19,983 bases of DNA from Chitinophagaceae bacterium (lineage in GTDB: Bacteria > Bacteroidota > Bacteroidia > Chitinophagales > Chitinophagaceae). Each line of letters starts with the position of its first letter. The first letter of the stretch is position 1. This document shows, piece by piece, positions 8,453-16,384 of this stretch. The position numbers and the translations under genes were made by a program. The notes below the pieces were generated by a model. The model was given only the letters and a program-made list of their open reading frames with translations, was not told where the DNA came from and did no database searches. The stretch is from contig CANHSD010000019.1 in NCBI GenBank assembly GCA_947463105.1, forward strand, positions 1 through 19,983, written 5' to 3'.

Positions 8453-10078
8453 TCACTCTGCTTTTCCTCCCCCTTTTTTATATGGACGAACACCCACTTT
8501 GGCAGACCAGTTGTTATATTCTTCCAACATGGCCTTTGCCCTGGTGGCCTCGACTCCTGACAAATCATTCATTTCTGTTGGATCTGATGCTAGATCATAC
8601 AGCGACCAATATGTTTCCTGAAATTCTTTTACCAGTTTCCATTTTCCTTTCCTGATGGCCTGGTTGCCCTCATGTTCCCAGCAATAAGTCCTCTCAGGAG
8701 CCTTCTTCTTTGTCCACAAATAAGAGAAGCTCGTACCAGCTAAACCGGGTGATTTTGCTCCTGCCAATTCAAGGGCTGTAGGCATAAGGTCAATCACATG
8801 CCCTGTGCCCTCACTGTAACCTTTTGCAGGTTTTATTTTTGCAGGCCATTGAATGATACAAGGTGTTACAATTCCCCCCTCATGCATATAATGTTTGTAT
8901 TTCTTGAATGGGGTATTGGAGGCGTTTGCCCAACCCTCGCCATAAATATGATAGGAACCACGCTCTCCTATTTTCTTTTCCGGATCACTCAAGAGCTTTG
9001 TATTCACCGTTTCAGCACAAGCACCATTGTCTGATATGAAAACAATCATCGTATTATCATACTGTCCATTCGACTTTAATTTATTGATGAGTCGGCCAAT
9101 GTTCTGATCCATCCTGTCAATCATTGCAGCATACACGGCCATCTTCCTTGCCCATACTTTCTTTTCAGTTGCATTTTCCCAGGCAGGAACAATTACCGGT
9201 CTTTGGGTAAGTTGATAACGGTCATCCACCAATCCCAATTGCTTCATTTTTTGAAACCGCTTTTCCCTGGTAACATCCCATCCTTGCAAATACAACTCTT
9301 CATATTTGACGATGTCTTGTTCCAGTGCATGCAAGGGGAAATGTGGTGCCGTATACGCCAAATACAAAAAGAATGGCTTTCCATTATAATCTTTTTTCTG
9401 CTGATCCAAATACCCCATGGCATGATCGGTGAAAGCATCCGTCATGTAATGCCCTTCCTTCGGAATCTCATAATCCTTGTCGTCCAACACAAAGCGACGC
9501 TTGTCTCTTTCTGCAGGAGTAATTTCAAAAAAACTGGAAGCTCCTGAGATCAATCCGTAGTAGCGATCAAACCCCCGTTTCAATGGCCAATGCTCAGGAC
9601 GTTCACCCACATGCCATTTGCCCGACATATAAGTATTGTATCCGACCTTTTTTAATTCTTCCGCAACAGTTGGGAAACTGTCATTCAGGAATCCCTGATA
9701 AGATCCTTTTACAACGGGTGCTTGCGTTAGTCCAACCATGCCACCCATGCCTACGGTATGTGGATATTGACCAGTAAGCAATGAAGCGCGGGTTGGGCAA
9801 CAACGAGAATTGTTATAGAATTTTCTTAGCTTGATGCCATTGGCTGCAAGCTGATCAAGGTTGGGGGTGCTGACTTCCCCACCATAACAACCCAGATCAG
9901 AATAGCCAAGATCATCTGCCATGATATAGATGATATTGGGCCTAGTATCAACGGGGATCTGATTATGTGATGGAAATAAAATAAATGAAATACTCAAAAA
10001 AACACCCAAACCCAATACCATTGTGGTTCTTGTCTTGATGATGCTTGATGAAGTCATAACAAACTTTCTTCCGATCAT
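8453..10078 (-). CDS. Sulfatase B, arylsulfatase A-like (family S1)
   Basis: This 541-residue sulfatase has the signature CCPTR at 93-97. Cys93 is the expected formylglycine precursor, followed by ASLLTGQYPH. Thr replaces the common Ser of CxPSR, as in many arylsulfatases of Bacteroidota and Planctomycetota. ADD at 54-56 and SDNGA supply metal ligands. A hydrophobic export segment spans about 20-36 and the extended N-terminus has extra in-frame Met residues at 8 and 20, so the true start is uncertain. It begins 4 bp after the GH105 stop, so it is almost certainly co-transcribed with it. It is clearly distinct from the other two sulfatases in the window in signature and insert regions, which implies a different sulfate ester as target. 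The sub-family resembles S1_4, judged only by motif style. Confidence 0.93.
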   Translation of the reverse strand: MIGRKFVMTSSSIIKTRTTMVLGLGVFLSISFILFPSHNQIPVDTRPNIIYIMADDLGYSDLGCYGGEVSTPNLDQLAANGIKLRKFYNNSRCCPTRASLLTGQYPHTVGMGGMVGLTQAPVVKGSYQGFLNDSFPTVAEELKKVGYNTYMSGKWHVGERPEHWPLKRGFDRYYGLISGASSFFEITPAERDKRRFVLDDKDYEIPKEGHYMTDAFTDHAMGYLDQQKKDYNGKPFFLYLAYTAPHFPLHALEQDIVKYEELYLQGWDVTREKRFQKMKQLGLVDDRYQLTQRPVIVPAWENATEKKVWARKMAVYAAMIDRMDQNIGRLINKLKSNGQYDNTMIVFISDNGACAETVNTKLLSDPEKKIGERGSYHIYGEGWANASNTPFKKYKHYMHEGGIVTPCIIQWPAKIKPAKGYSEGTGHVIDLMPTALELAGAKSPGLAGTSFSYLWTKKKAPERTYCWEHEGNQAIRKGKWKLVKEFQETYWSLYDLASDPTEMNDLSGVEATRAKAMLEEYNNWSAKVGVRPYKKGGGKAE

Positions 10079-10082
10079 GATT

Positions 10083-11180
10083 TTATTTTTTCAACTTGAT
10101 TACTTCAGATCCTGCCAATAAAAATGCACCTGCACCATAAGATTCCCAACTTTCAGCATTGAAATTTCTTTTTGGATCTGCACCAATGGGCTGAACCCAT
10201 CCCACTTTTCCTTCTGAAGTCAGCAGGGTATTGAGCCCAGTCCAAGCAGCCTTCACGGCAGGGAGAAATGTTTTCTTGTCCAAAAGCTTGTTGTTTACAC
10301 CCCATGCCATTGCATAACAATTGAAAGCAGAACCACTTCCTTCTCCACCAGCATAAGCAGCAGGATCCAACAAACTTGTTCTCCAAAGTCCATCTTCCTG
10401 TTGCAATGACATCAAGCGGGTTGACATGTCTTTGAAGAGGTTGATATAAAATTCCCTTGTTGGGTGATCGGACGGCATTTCTTTCAACAACCGAACCAGT
10501 CCTGCCATCACCCAACCATTTCCGCGTGACCAAAAAACTTTTTTTCCGTTGGATTCCTTTTTCCCGTTTCCATTGGCATCGATGAGATAGGATGCATCCC
10601 TGGCAAAGAGTTTTTCTTCACTGTTGTACAACAACCGATAGCATTGCATGAAGAGTGTATCTGACAATACCAAGTAAGAAGGATCGTTTAAAGTCTTTGA
10701 TAGTTTGGCCAAGGTAGGAGGCGCCATAAACAAAGCATCACACCACCACCATGTGATACCATGCCTTTTGATTTCTCCGCCGGGAACTAAGGACAATTTT
10801 TTGATTGAGTCAATACTTGCCTTGAGCATCAGCTCGTTTTTGCTGATGCGATAAAGATCAATATATGTCTGGGTAATGGCGATATCATCTGCATGATCAT
10901 AGCGCTTGGCAGGAAGCCAGTTGTTCCGTTCACCGATAGCCATCAATGAATCACGCAATACTGGTGATTTGGTTGTTTCATAGGCTGCAAAAACCCCAGT
11001 ATAAAAGGCCGCATTGGTCCAGGTATTTTCTGGCTTGCCATTGGAATGTTTCATCTGCCAATCTGAAACCTTGATCATATTAGACTTGATATTGGATGCC
11101 TTGAAAATATCAGGCGTCTGGGCCAGGGATACATTTGACAGAAAAAAAAGACAACTGGCAAAGATTGTTTTAATGTTCAT
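10083..11180 (-). CDS. GH105 unsaturated uronyl hydrolase
   Basis: From the ATG at 11180 the product has 365 residues with a clean signal peptide (MNIKTIFAS...SLAQ, about 1-21). An upstream GTG at 11216 overlaps the previous stop, but it would put 12 polar residues before the signal, so the ATG is preferred. GH105 enzymes are (alpha/alpha)6 barrels that release 4-deoxy-4,5-unsaturated uronic acid from oligosaccharide ends made by polysaccharide lyases, by hydrating the double bond. Family motifs seen are NTWTNAAFYTG (52-62), HADD (96-99), WWWCDALFMAPP with predicted catalytic Asp148, WSRGNGW (217-223), DGLWR and GSGSAFN. Substrates in the family include unsaturated galacturonyl-rhamnose and glucuronyl ends of rhamnogalacturonan, ulvan or arabinogalactan. 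No lyase gene is in view. It sits between two sulfatases, which suggests that the uronic acid neighbours a sulfated sugar. Confidence 0.92.
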   Translation of the reverse strand: MNIKTIFASCLFFLSNVSLAQTPDIFKASNIKSNMIKVSDWQMKHSNGKPENTWTNAAFYTGVFAAYETTKSPVLRDSLMAIGERNNWLPAKRYDHADDIAITQTYIDLYRISKNELMLKASIDSIKKLSLVPGGEIKRHGITWWWCDALFMAPPTLAKLSKTLNDPSYLVLSDTLFMQCYRLLYNSEEKLFARDASYLIDANGNGKKESNGKKVFWSRGNGWVMAGLVRLLKEMPSDHPTREFYINLFKDMSTRLMSLQQEDGLWRTSLLDPAAYAGGEGSGSAFNCYAMAWGVNNKLLDKKTFLPAVKAAWTGLNTLLTSEGKVGWVQPIGADPKRNFNAESWESYGAGAFLLAGSEVIKLKK

Positions 11181-11212
11181 TTGTTTATGTTGAATATTTA
11201 AATAATGATTAC

Positions 11213-12799
11213 TCACTGTTGAATGAATGCAGGATTATACTTACCCCTTTCCTTGAATCCATCAAAAGATTTCATGGCACCAAACCTTGGATAACTTTCA
11301 AAGACATCTCCTTTTCCTTCAGCCCTAGGATCATGCTGTTCTTTTAGTTTTGTTTCCAGCAAAGTTTTGAGGCTTGATTTGATCTTGGCCATTTTGTTAT
11401 TGTTAGCCAAATCGTTGAGACAGTAAGGATCTTTGATGATGTCATACAATTGTTCGGCATTTCTTTTTTCGAAACCGAGGGTAAACAAACCTGGAAATGA
11501 CTGGCGTTCTTTGATCATATGTGTTTTGGTAGGCGATGCATCAATATCCTCATACCCTTCAATAAATTTCTCATCAGCATTGCCGCCTGCAACCATTTGT
11601 TTATTGGATCCAGGATCCCCTGCTGGCCAACGATTGGGGGTATAGTTCTTGATGTACAAATATTGTTGTGTTCTAATAGCCCTTGCTGGATAGCCAAGGT
11701 TGTCTGGACGTGCATGGGTATGCCTTTCTCTTCCAGTGAGCACATAAGACCTTGATGGATCTATAAGGCCTGAAGCCTTGGATTGAAGAATGGGCAACAG
11801 AGACTTACCTGTGATACCACTGAAATGTTTGACGCCTGCGAGATCAAGTACTGTTGGCGCGAGATCAATCATGCCTACAAGGTCTGTTACTTTTCTGGAA
11901 GAGCCTTTGATGGATGGACCGCAAATGGCCAAAGGTATATGCGTTCCATAGTCCTGTAAATTTGCTTTTGCGTATGGAAATGCCATGCCATTGTCTGCTG
12001 TAACGATGATGATGGTATTGTCCAGCTCGCCACGTTCTTCAAGCATTTTGATCATGGCCCCCAATTGCTTGTCGAACCAACCAATTTCCAAAGCATAATC
12101 AAGCATATCATTTTTAACCAAATCATCATTGGGTAAAAACCTCGGCACGGTTGAATCAGTTGCTTTGAGTCCTGACTTTGCACCAGAACCAGCTTCATAA
12201 ACCCGGTGTGGTTCTTTGGATCCGTACCAAAAGAAAAAAGGTTTGTCTGATGGCTTATCTTTAAGAAAATCATTAAAATTGGCAGCGTAGTCTGTATTGA
12301 CAATTCCTTTGGCCGGAACTTTTTCGAACTTCCTTTTGTTGTATTCTGGCCCAACTGGATTTCTATCCCATCCTGCATTTTCAAAATTTCCCGGATCCCA
12401 TGCTTTCCCTGTAAAGCCGATAAAATAACCGGCAGTTTCCAATGCATTGGTGAACACCGGAAACTTTTTGGGGAAATAACTGGAGTGGGTTCCTGCTTCT
12501 TCCAGTTGCCAGATATTTTTGCCAGTTAGCATTGCCGCTCTGGAAGGGCTGCACTGTGGAGCAGCAACAAAAGCGTTGGTAAAAAGGATGCCACGCTTTG
12601 CCACCTCATCAAAATAAGGTGTTTTAAATATATCCTGACCCAATGCAGAAACATGAGCAAATGACTGGTCATCTGCTATGGCAAAAAGTATATTCGGTGG
12701 GCGATTGATTGTTGTTGAATCAGGGAAATGCAGCGATTGTTTGCTTGTGAAAACAAATGATATCAAAACAATTGTCAAAAGAAAAATTACCCTTTTCAC
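11213..12799 (-). CDS. Sulfatase A, formylglycine-dependent (family S1, N-sulfoglucosamine-sulfohydrolase-like type)
   Basis: The 528-residue protein has a signal peptide (about 1-22) and the sulfatase signature CSPSR at 83-87 followed by AAMLTGK, with Cys83 the formylglycine precursor. IADDQSF at 41-47 and TADNGM supply metal ligands, and YGSKEPHR resembles the sulfate-side binding motif of the heparan-sulfatase-like branch. On that style I place it near the SGSH/S1_8 group, which also contains enzymes acting on sulfated algal glycans; that placement is not tested. It starts 4 bp after the regulator's stop codon, so the two are tightly linked, and its end lies 32 bp before the preferred GH105 start. 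Together with the two other sulfatases it implies a substrate carrying several distinct sulfate groups. Maturation needs a formylglycine-generating or anaerobic maturase enzyme encoded elsewhere. Confidence 0.92.
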   Translation of the reverse strand: MKRVIFLLTIVLISFVFTSKQSLHFPDSTTINRPPNILFAIADDQSFAHVSALGQDIFKTPYFDEVAKRGILFTNAFVAAPQCSPSRAAMLTGKNIWQLEEAGTHSSYFPKKFPVFTNALETAGYFIGFTGKAWDPGNFENAGWDRNPVGPEYNKRKFEKVPAKGIVNTDYAANFNDFLKDKPSDKPFFFWYGSKEPHRVYEAGSGAKSGLKATDSTVPRFLPNDDLVKNDMLDYALEIGWFDKQLGAMIKMLEERGELDNTIIIVTADNGMAFPYAKANLQDYGTHIPLAICGPSIKGSSRKVTDLVGMIDLAPTVLDLAGVKHFSGITGKSLLPILQSKASGLIDPSRSYVLTGRERHTHARPDNLGYPARAIRTQQYLYIKNYTPNRWPAGDPGSNKQMVAGGNADEKFIEGYEDIDASPTKTHMIKERQSFPGLFTLGFEKRNAEQLYDIIKDPYCLNDLANNNKMAKIKSSLKTLLETKLKEQHDPRAEGKGDVFESYPRFGAMKSFDGFKERGKYNPAFIQQ

Positions 12800-12803
12800 A
12801 TCC

Positions 12804-13880
12804 TTATATTTTATTGAAAGATTTTTTCATTGCCTGTTCAATTTCCCATAAAGGCTTTTGTATGGAAGACTGCCGTTCAATCAATTCGGGTTCAAGAACC
12901 CTGCTGATCGGGCTTTCATGTTTAAGCTCGTTTTCTACCAAACTGAGCAAAAGTTCGATGGTCTCAACTGCAATCTGATTAATTGGCTGTGATGACACTG
13001 TAATCGATGGACTGAAAAGCCTAAAAAGATCATTGTCATCAAAGCATACTATTGCCAAATCATCAGGCATGGATTTTTCGACCTGCTTCAAAGCTTCGAT
13101 ACCATGAACACCCAGGTAGTTTGTTGCAAAAAACAGAGCCTCCATTTCAGGATTTTCCAAAACAAAGGACTTGATGGAAGAGATGATGTTCTCGGCGGAA
13201 TCATCGAATTTTACTTTTAATACCAGTTCATTTGTACTTGAATTTTTTGATGATTCCATCGCAGTAAAATAGCCCCTCTGCCTTTCAGTCATTTGAGACA
13301 TATCACTGTAGATGGTAACAAATCCGATATCATTATATCCGTTGTTGAGCAAGTGAAGGGTAAGATCATAAGCACCCTTAAAATTATCAAGCACCACTGC
13401 ATTGGCTGAGAGTCCAGGAACAGTTCTGTCTAGCAATACGAAAGGAATCTTATCATTTTTGAGTTTCTCAAGCTCCTGGTTAAGGTCTTTGGTAGGTGTA
13501 ATGATCATTCCATCTACTGAGCTGTTGCGCATTTTTCTGATCAGCGCTTTTGCCGTTTTAGGATTATTGTCAGTACTACTCAAAAAAACATTGTATCCTC
13601 TTTTTGAAGCTTCCAATTCAACAACCTTGGCAATATTGCCAAAGAAGTAATTGCCAAGATCTTCTACAATCAATCCAATGGTATTGGACTTTCCTGTGCG
13701 AAGAAGCCTGGCTGCACTATTAGGACTATAGTCCCGTTTTTTGATGAGCTCCAATACTTTACTGGATGTTGCTTCACTTATGCCCATTTCCTCACTCTTA
13801 CCATTGATTACAAACGACACTGTTGTAATCGAAAGTTCAAGTTCTTTGGCAATATCCTTGATTGAAACTTTTTTTGTCAT
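12804..13880 (-). CDS. LacI-family transcriptional regulator
   Basis: This 358-residue protein has an N-terminal LacI helix-turn-helix (residues 4-60). VSIKDIAKELELS and TTVSFVING give the recognition region, and YSPNSAARLLRTGKSNTIGLI is the hinge leading into the core. The remainder is a periplasmic-binding-protein-like effector domain (LLDRTVPG, GFVTIYSD, ALFFATNYLG, IVCFDDND). It would bind operator DNA and release or bind in response to a sugar from the target glycan. It lies inside the operon, 48 bp after GH92 and 4 bp before sulfatase A, so its own level should follow operon activity. Most characterised PULs use hybrid two-component sensors, SusR-type or ECF sigma/anti-sigma pairs. A LacI-type regulator is a less common arrangement, though it is known in Bacteroidota. 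No clear palindromic operator was found within the window. Confidence 0.94.
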   Translation of the reverse strand: MTKKVSIKDIAKELELSITTVSFVINGKSEEMGISEATSSKVLELIKKRDYSPNSAARLLRTGKSNTIGLIVEDLGNYFFGNIAKVVELEASKRGYNVFLSSTDNNPKTAKALIRKMRNSSVDGMIITPTKDLNQELEKLKNDKIPFVLLDRTVPGLSANAVVLDNFKGAYDLTLHLLNNGYNDIGFVTIYSDMSQMTERQRGYFTAMESSKNSSTNELVLKVKFDDSAENIISSIKSFVLENPEMEALFFATNYLGVHGIEALKQVEKSMPDDLAIVCFDDNDLFRLFSPSITVSSQPINQIAVETIELLLSLVENELKHESPISRVLEPELIERQSSIQKPLWEIEQAMKKSFNKI

Positions 13881-13928
13881 TGGGTGTAAATCAGTAGTAT
13901 GGTAAAATATATCTGTATGGTGTATTCA

Positions 13929-16286
13929 TCAATCCTTGATACCCCATTTTTTGTTGGGGGAAGGTCCCATCTGCAGGATCAAACTTCCACCCTTTATCAA
14001 CGCTGAATGATCGAAGAAAGGTTTTTGGATAGCAGCACCATTAAGGTTTGCAGACTGGATGTATACATTACCCGGAACATTGTTTTTGGTCTCAATCACA
14101 AATTGCTTTCCAGGATAAAATTTTTCATTCAGTTTTATGGTTATCTTTTTGAAAATAGGACTGGTAATCTCATAAAAAGGCTTTTCAGATGTTCCACCGT
14201 CAGTTGAAAAAAGTCCAATTTTCAGCAGCACCGCCAAAGACCCCATCAATCCCTGGTCTTCATCTCCACTGTATCCTTTTTGTGGAGAAATTCCACTGTA
14301 TACTGAATCAATGAGCTGCCTGGTCCAGTACTGGGTCAGCCATGGCTTACCAGCATAGTTGAAGAGGAAAGGTGTCTGCATACAAGGCTGGTTGCCATAG
14401 TTGATGTATACCCTGCGTTGTGCTTCTCTTTCAGGAGGATTCTCAGATTTACCAGAAACGAAACCATGTTTGCGTGCTTCGGTAAAAGCAAAATTGAGTT
14501 TATCAGTAAACTTGTCTTTGCCACCATGAAGGGCAATCAAGCCAGGAACATCATGGGGAACGAACCAGCTGTATTGTGCGGCATTGCCTTCATTGAAGCC
14601 ATGCTCATATTGAAGAATATCCACTGGATCTGCCCATTTACCACTCCTGTCTTTTGCCAGCATCCAGCCAATCTCTTTGTTGAATACATTCTTATAATTG
14701 CCTGAGCGCTGCATAAAAAGGTCATAATCGCTTTGCTTGTTCAACACCTTGGATATCTGAGCCATGGCAAAATCCTGGTAGGCATATTCAAGTGTTTGGG
14801 CAGCTCCATCCTGGTGAAACCCGTATTTGATGGGATGAAGCGGATGAGGAATATAACCCATTGAAATATACTCTTCAATTCCCCCACCCTTGAAGGTCTT
14901 GTGTTCATAGCCTGCCTTGCTCATCATCCCTCCGGGAAAATGATCCTTGCGCATGCCCTCATAAGCCTTGGCCATATCAAAACCCCTGATGCCTTTGAGG
15001 TAGGCACTTACGATGAACGGAGTTGTTGTTGCTCCCGTCATCACATAGGTATAATTTCCACCGGATGGACCACGCGGAATCAATCCGCCATCATCATACA
15101 TTTTCAACATGGAATTGATGAACTCTTCCGTAACCTCAGGATACACAAGGTGCCATAAGGTATTGAGCGACCACTGTGCCCCCCAATAAGAATCAGAATT
15201 GTACATCTTGTATTTTGGCTTTCCATCTGCTCCCAGCGGGATGTTGCGTGCCAGAGGCTTTGCTCCGGTGTTGTCAATATAGGTTCCACTCACATCACTC
15301 ACAATCCTTCTTCCTTGCAAAGCATGAAACAGGTCAGTGTAAAAACGACGTTGCTCAATATTGGTGCCGCCTTCAACCTCTATCCTTCCCAGCCAATTGT
15401 CCCACTCCTTGGCAGATTCGTTGACTACCCTTGTAAAATCCCAATGGAGTAATTCGGCTTTCAGGTTTTTCTTTGCCTCTTCTATGCTCACATAAGAAAT
15501 GGCCACTTTCATCATCCTGACATCATTCTCGTTGGTCTTGAAGCGAACAAATGCACCTGTATGTGGCCCTGAAATTTCTTTTGCAGTATTGATGATGCTT
15601 CCATCTTTCCAGCCACCAAATTGATCAAATGGTTTGTCAAAATCAGCTACAAAATAAACCGTAATCGGCTTGGGTCTTCTTATGGTTGCTGCCATAATTA
15701 CTTCGCCAACAATTTGCTTGTCAGAAAGCTGGGTAACTTTTGCTTCTTGGGTTTCTGATGAGCCCAACACAGTAGTAAAATCAAATTGAATGAAGCTTGA
15801 GTCAGATTTGGGGAAAGTATACCGATGAAAACCAACCCTTGTTGTAGAGGTCAACTCAGCAGTAACGCCATAGGTATTCAATTTTATCTTGTGGTAGCCT
15901 GGCTTTGCAACCTCATTCTGATGGGAATAGGTTGACCCATAAACATCCGACCCTAGATGCCCCTTGAATTTTCCAGTTGTTGGCAATACAGGTATCCCAG
16001 ATAACTCCCAGCAATGGATATGGCTGAAACACCTGATGGTATCTTCATTGTATTTGTACCCTGTGTTCCAGACACCTTTAAGGTTCATGTCCGGACTGAG
16101 ATTGACCATTCCAAAGGGCCTTGTGGCTGAACTGAAATAGAAAAATCTTGAGTTGGCTGCATCAACCATCACCTCAACCAAATCAGATTTCGCGGGCTTG
16201 GCTACTGGCTTTTGGGCATAGGTTAGCGTACTGAAAAAGGTGAAGAATAATACAGAAGAAAAGATAGATTTCATTGACTTGGGCAT
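13929..16286 (-). CDS. GH92-family glycosidase (alpha-mannosidase-like, divergent N-terminal motif)
   Basis: The 785-residue protein has a signal peptide (about 1-24, ending TYAQ; Met5 is an equally good start). It shows the GH92 layout: an N-terminal beta-sandwich (RPFGMVNLSPD at 56-66, then SHIHCWELSG), followed by an (alpha/alpha)6 barrel. Barrel motifs are YWGAQWSLNTLWH (367-379), TLEYAYQDFAMAQ (498-510), NEGNAAQYSWFVPHD with putative acid Glu566, NYGNQPCMQ and GDEDQG (674-679), an acidic cluster matching the family's general-base region. GH92 enzymes are calcium-dependent exo-alpha-mannosidases. The segment usually reading like GFSHxHxSGTG is CFSHIHCWELSG here, so this is an outlying subgroup and mannose specificity should not be assumed. 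It is the first enzyme after the terminator downstream of susD. Confidence 0.88.
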   Translation of the reverse strand: MPKSMKSIFSSVLFFTFFSTLTYAQKPVAKPAKSDLVEVMVDAANSRFFYFSSATRPFGMVNLSPDMNLKGVWNTGYKYNEDTIRCFSHIHCWELSGIPVLPTTGKFKGHLGSDVYGSTYSHQNEVAKPGYHKIKLNTYGVTAELTSTTRVGFHRYTFPKSDSSFIQFDFTTVLGSSETQEAKVTQLSDKQIVGEVIMAATIRRPKPITVYFVADFDKPFDQFGGWKDGSIINTAKEISGPHTGAFVRFKTNENDVRMMKVAISYVSIEEAKKNLKAELLHWDFTRVVNESAKEWDNWLGRIEVEGGTNIEQRRFYTDLFHALQGRRIVSDVSGTYIDNTGAKPLARNIPLGADGKPKYKMYNSDSYWGAQWSLNTLWHLVYPEVTEEFINSMLKMYDDGGLIPRGPSGGNYTYVMTGATTTPFIVSAYLKGIRGFDMAKAYEGMRKDHFPGGMMSKAGYEHKTFKGGGIEEYISMGYIPHPLHPIKYGFHQDGAAQTLEYAYQDFAMAQISKVLNKQSDYDLFMQRSGNYKNVFNKEIGWMLAKDRSGKWADPVDILQYEHGFNEGNAAQYSWFVPHDVPGLIALHGGKDKFTDKLNFAFTEARKHGFVSGKSENPPEREAQRRVYINYGNQPCMQTPFLFNYAGKPWLTQYWTRQLIDSVYSGISPQKGYSGDEDQGLMGSLAVLLKIGLFSTDGGTSEKPFYEITSPIFKKITIKLNEKFYPGKQFVIETKNNVPGNVYIQSANLNGAAIQKPFFDHSALIKGGSLILQMGPSPNKKWGIKD

Positions 16287-16324
16287 CGCAATTGTGGTTG
16301 TTAAGGGCTAAAAATTATACATAG

Positions 16325-16365
16325 AAAAAATGCCAGGTATTCACAAGTGATGAATACCTGGCATT
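16325..16365 (-). terminator. Intrinsic terminator or attenuator between susD and GH92
   Basis: A perfect 15-bp inverted repeat (16329-16343 against 16351-16365) encloses a 7-nt loop. Read on the minus strand, the stem ends in a run of six T (16330-16325), two of which are in the stem. It starts 19 bp after the SusD stop codon. This is a textbook rho-independent terminator for the susCD transcript. Since the downstream genes point the same way and there is little room for a promoter before GH92, partial read-through is likely: strong susCD expression with weaker enzyme expression. A weak TATAAT-like A/T block lies at about 16308-16318, but no convincing Bacteroidota promoter (TTTG/TAnnTTTG) was found. 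Confidence 0.9.
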
Positions 16366-16384
16366 GTATATTCAATCATTAAAA

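Noticed and set aside
11181..11216. GTG start at 11216 for the GH105 gene
   Set aside because: It would add a polar 12-residue extension before a good signal peptide; the ATG at 11180 with an A-rich leader is the better start.
13897..13921. Direct repeat GTATGGT twice, 18 bp apart, in the 48 bp between GH92 and the LacI-type gene
   Set aside because: Seven-base copies in an A/T-rich gap can arise by chance, and LacI-type operators are normally palindromic; not enough to call a site.
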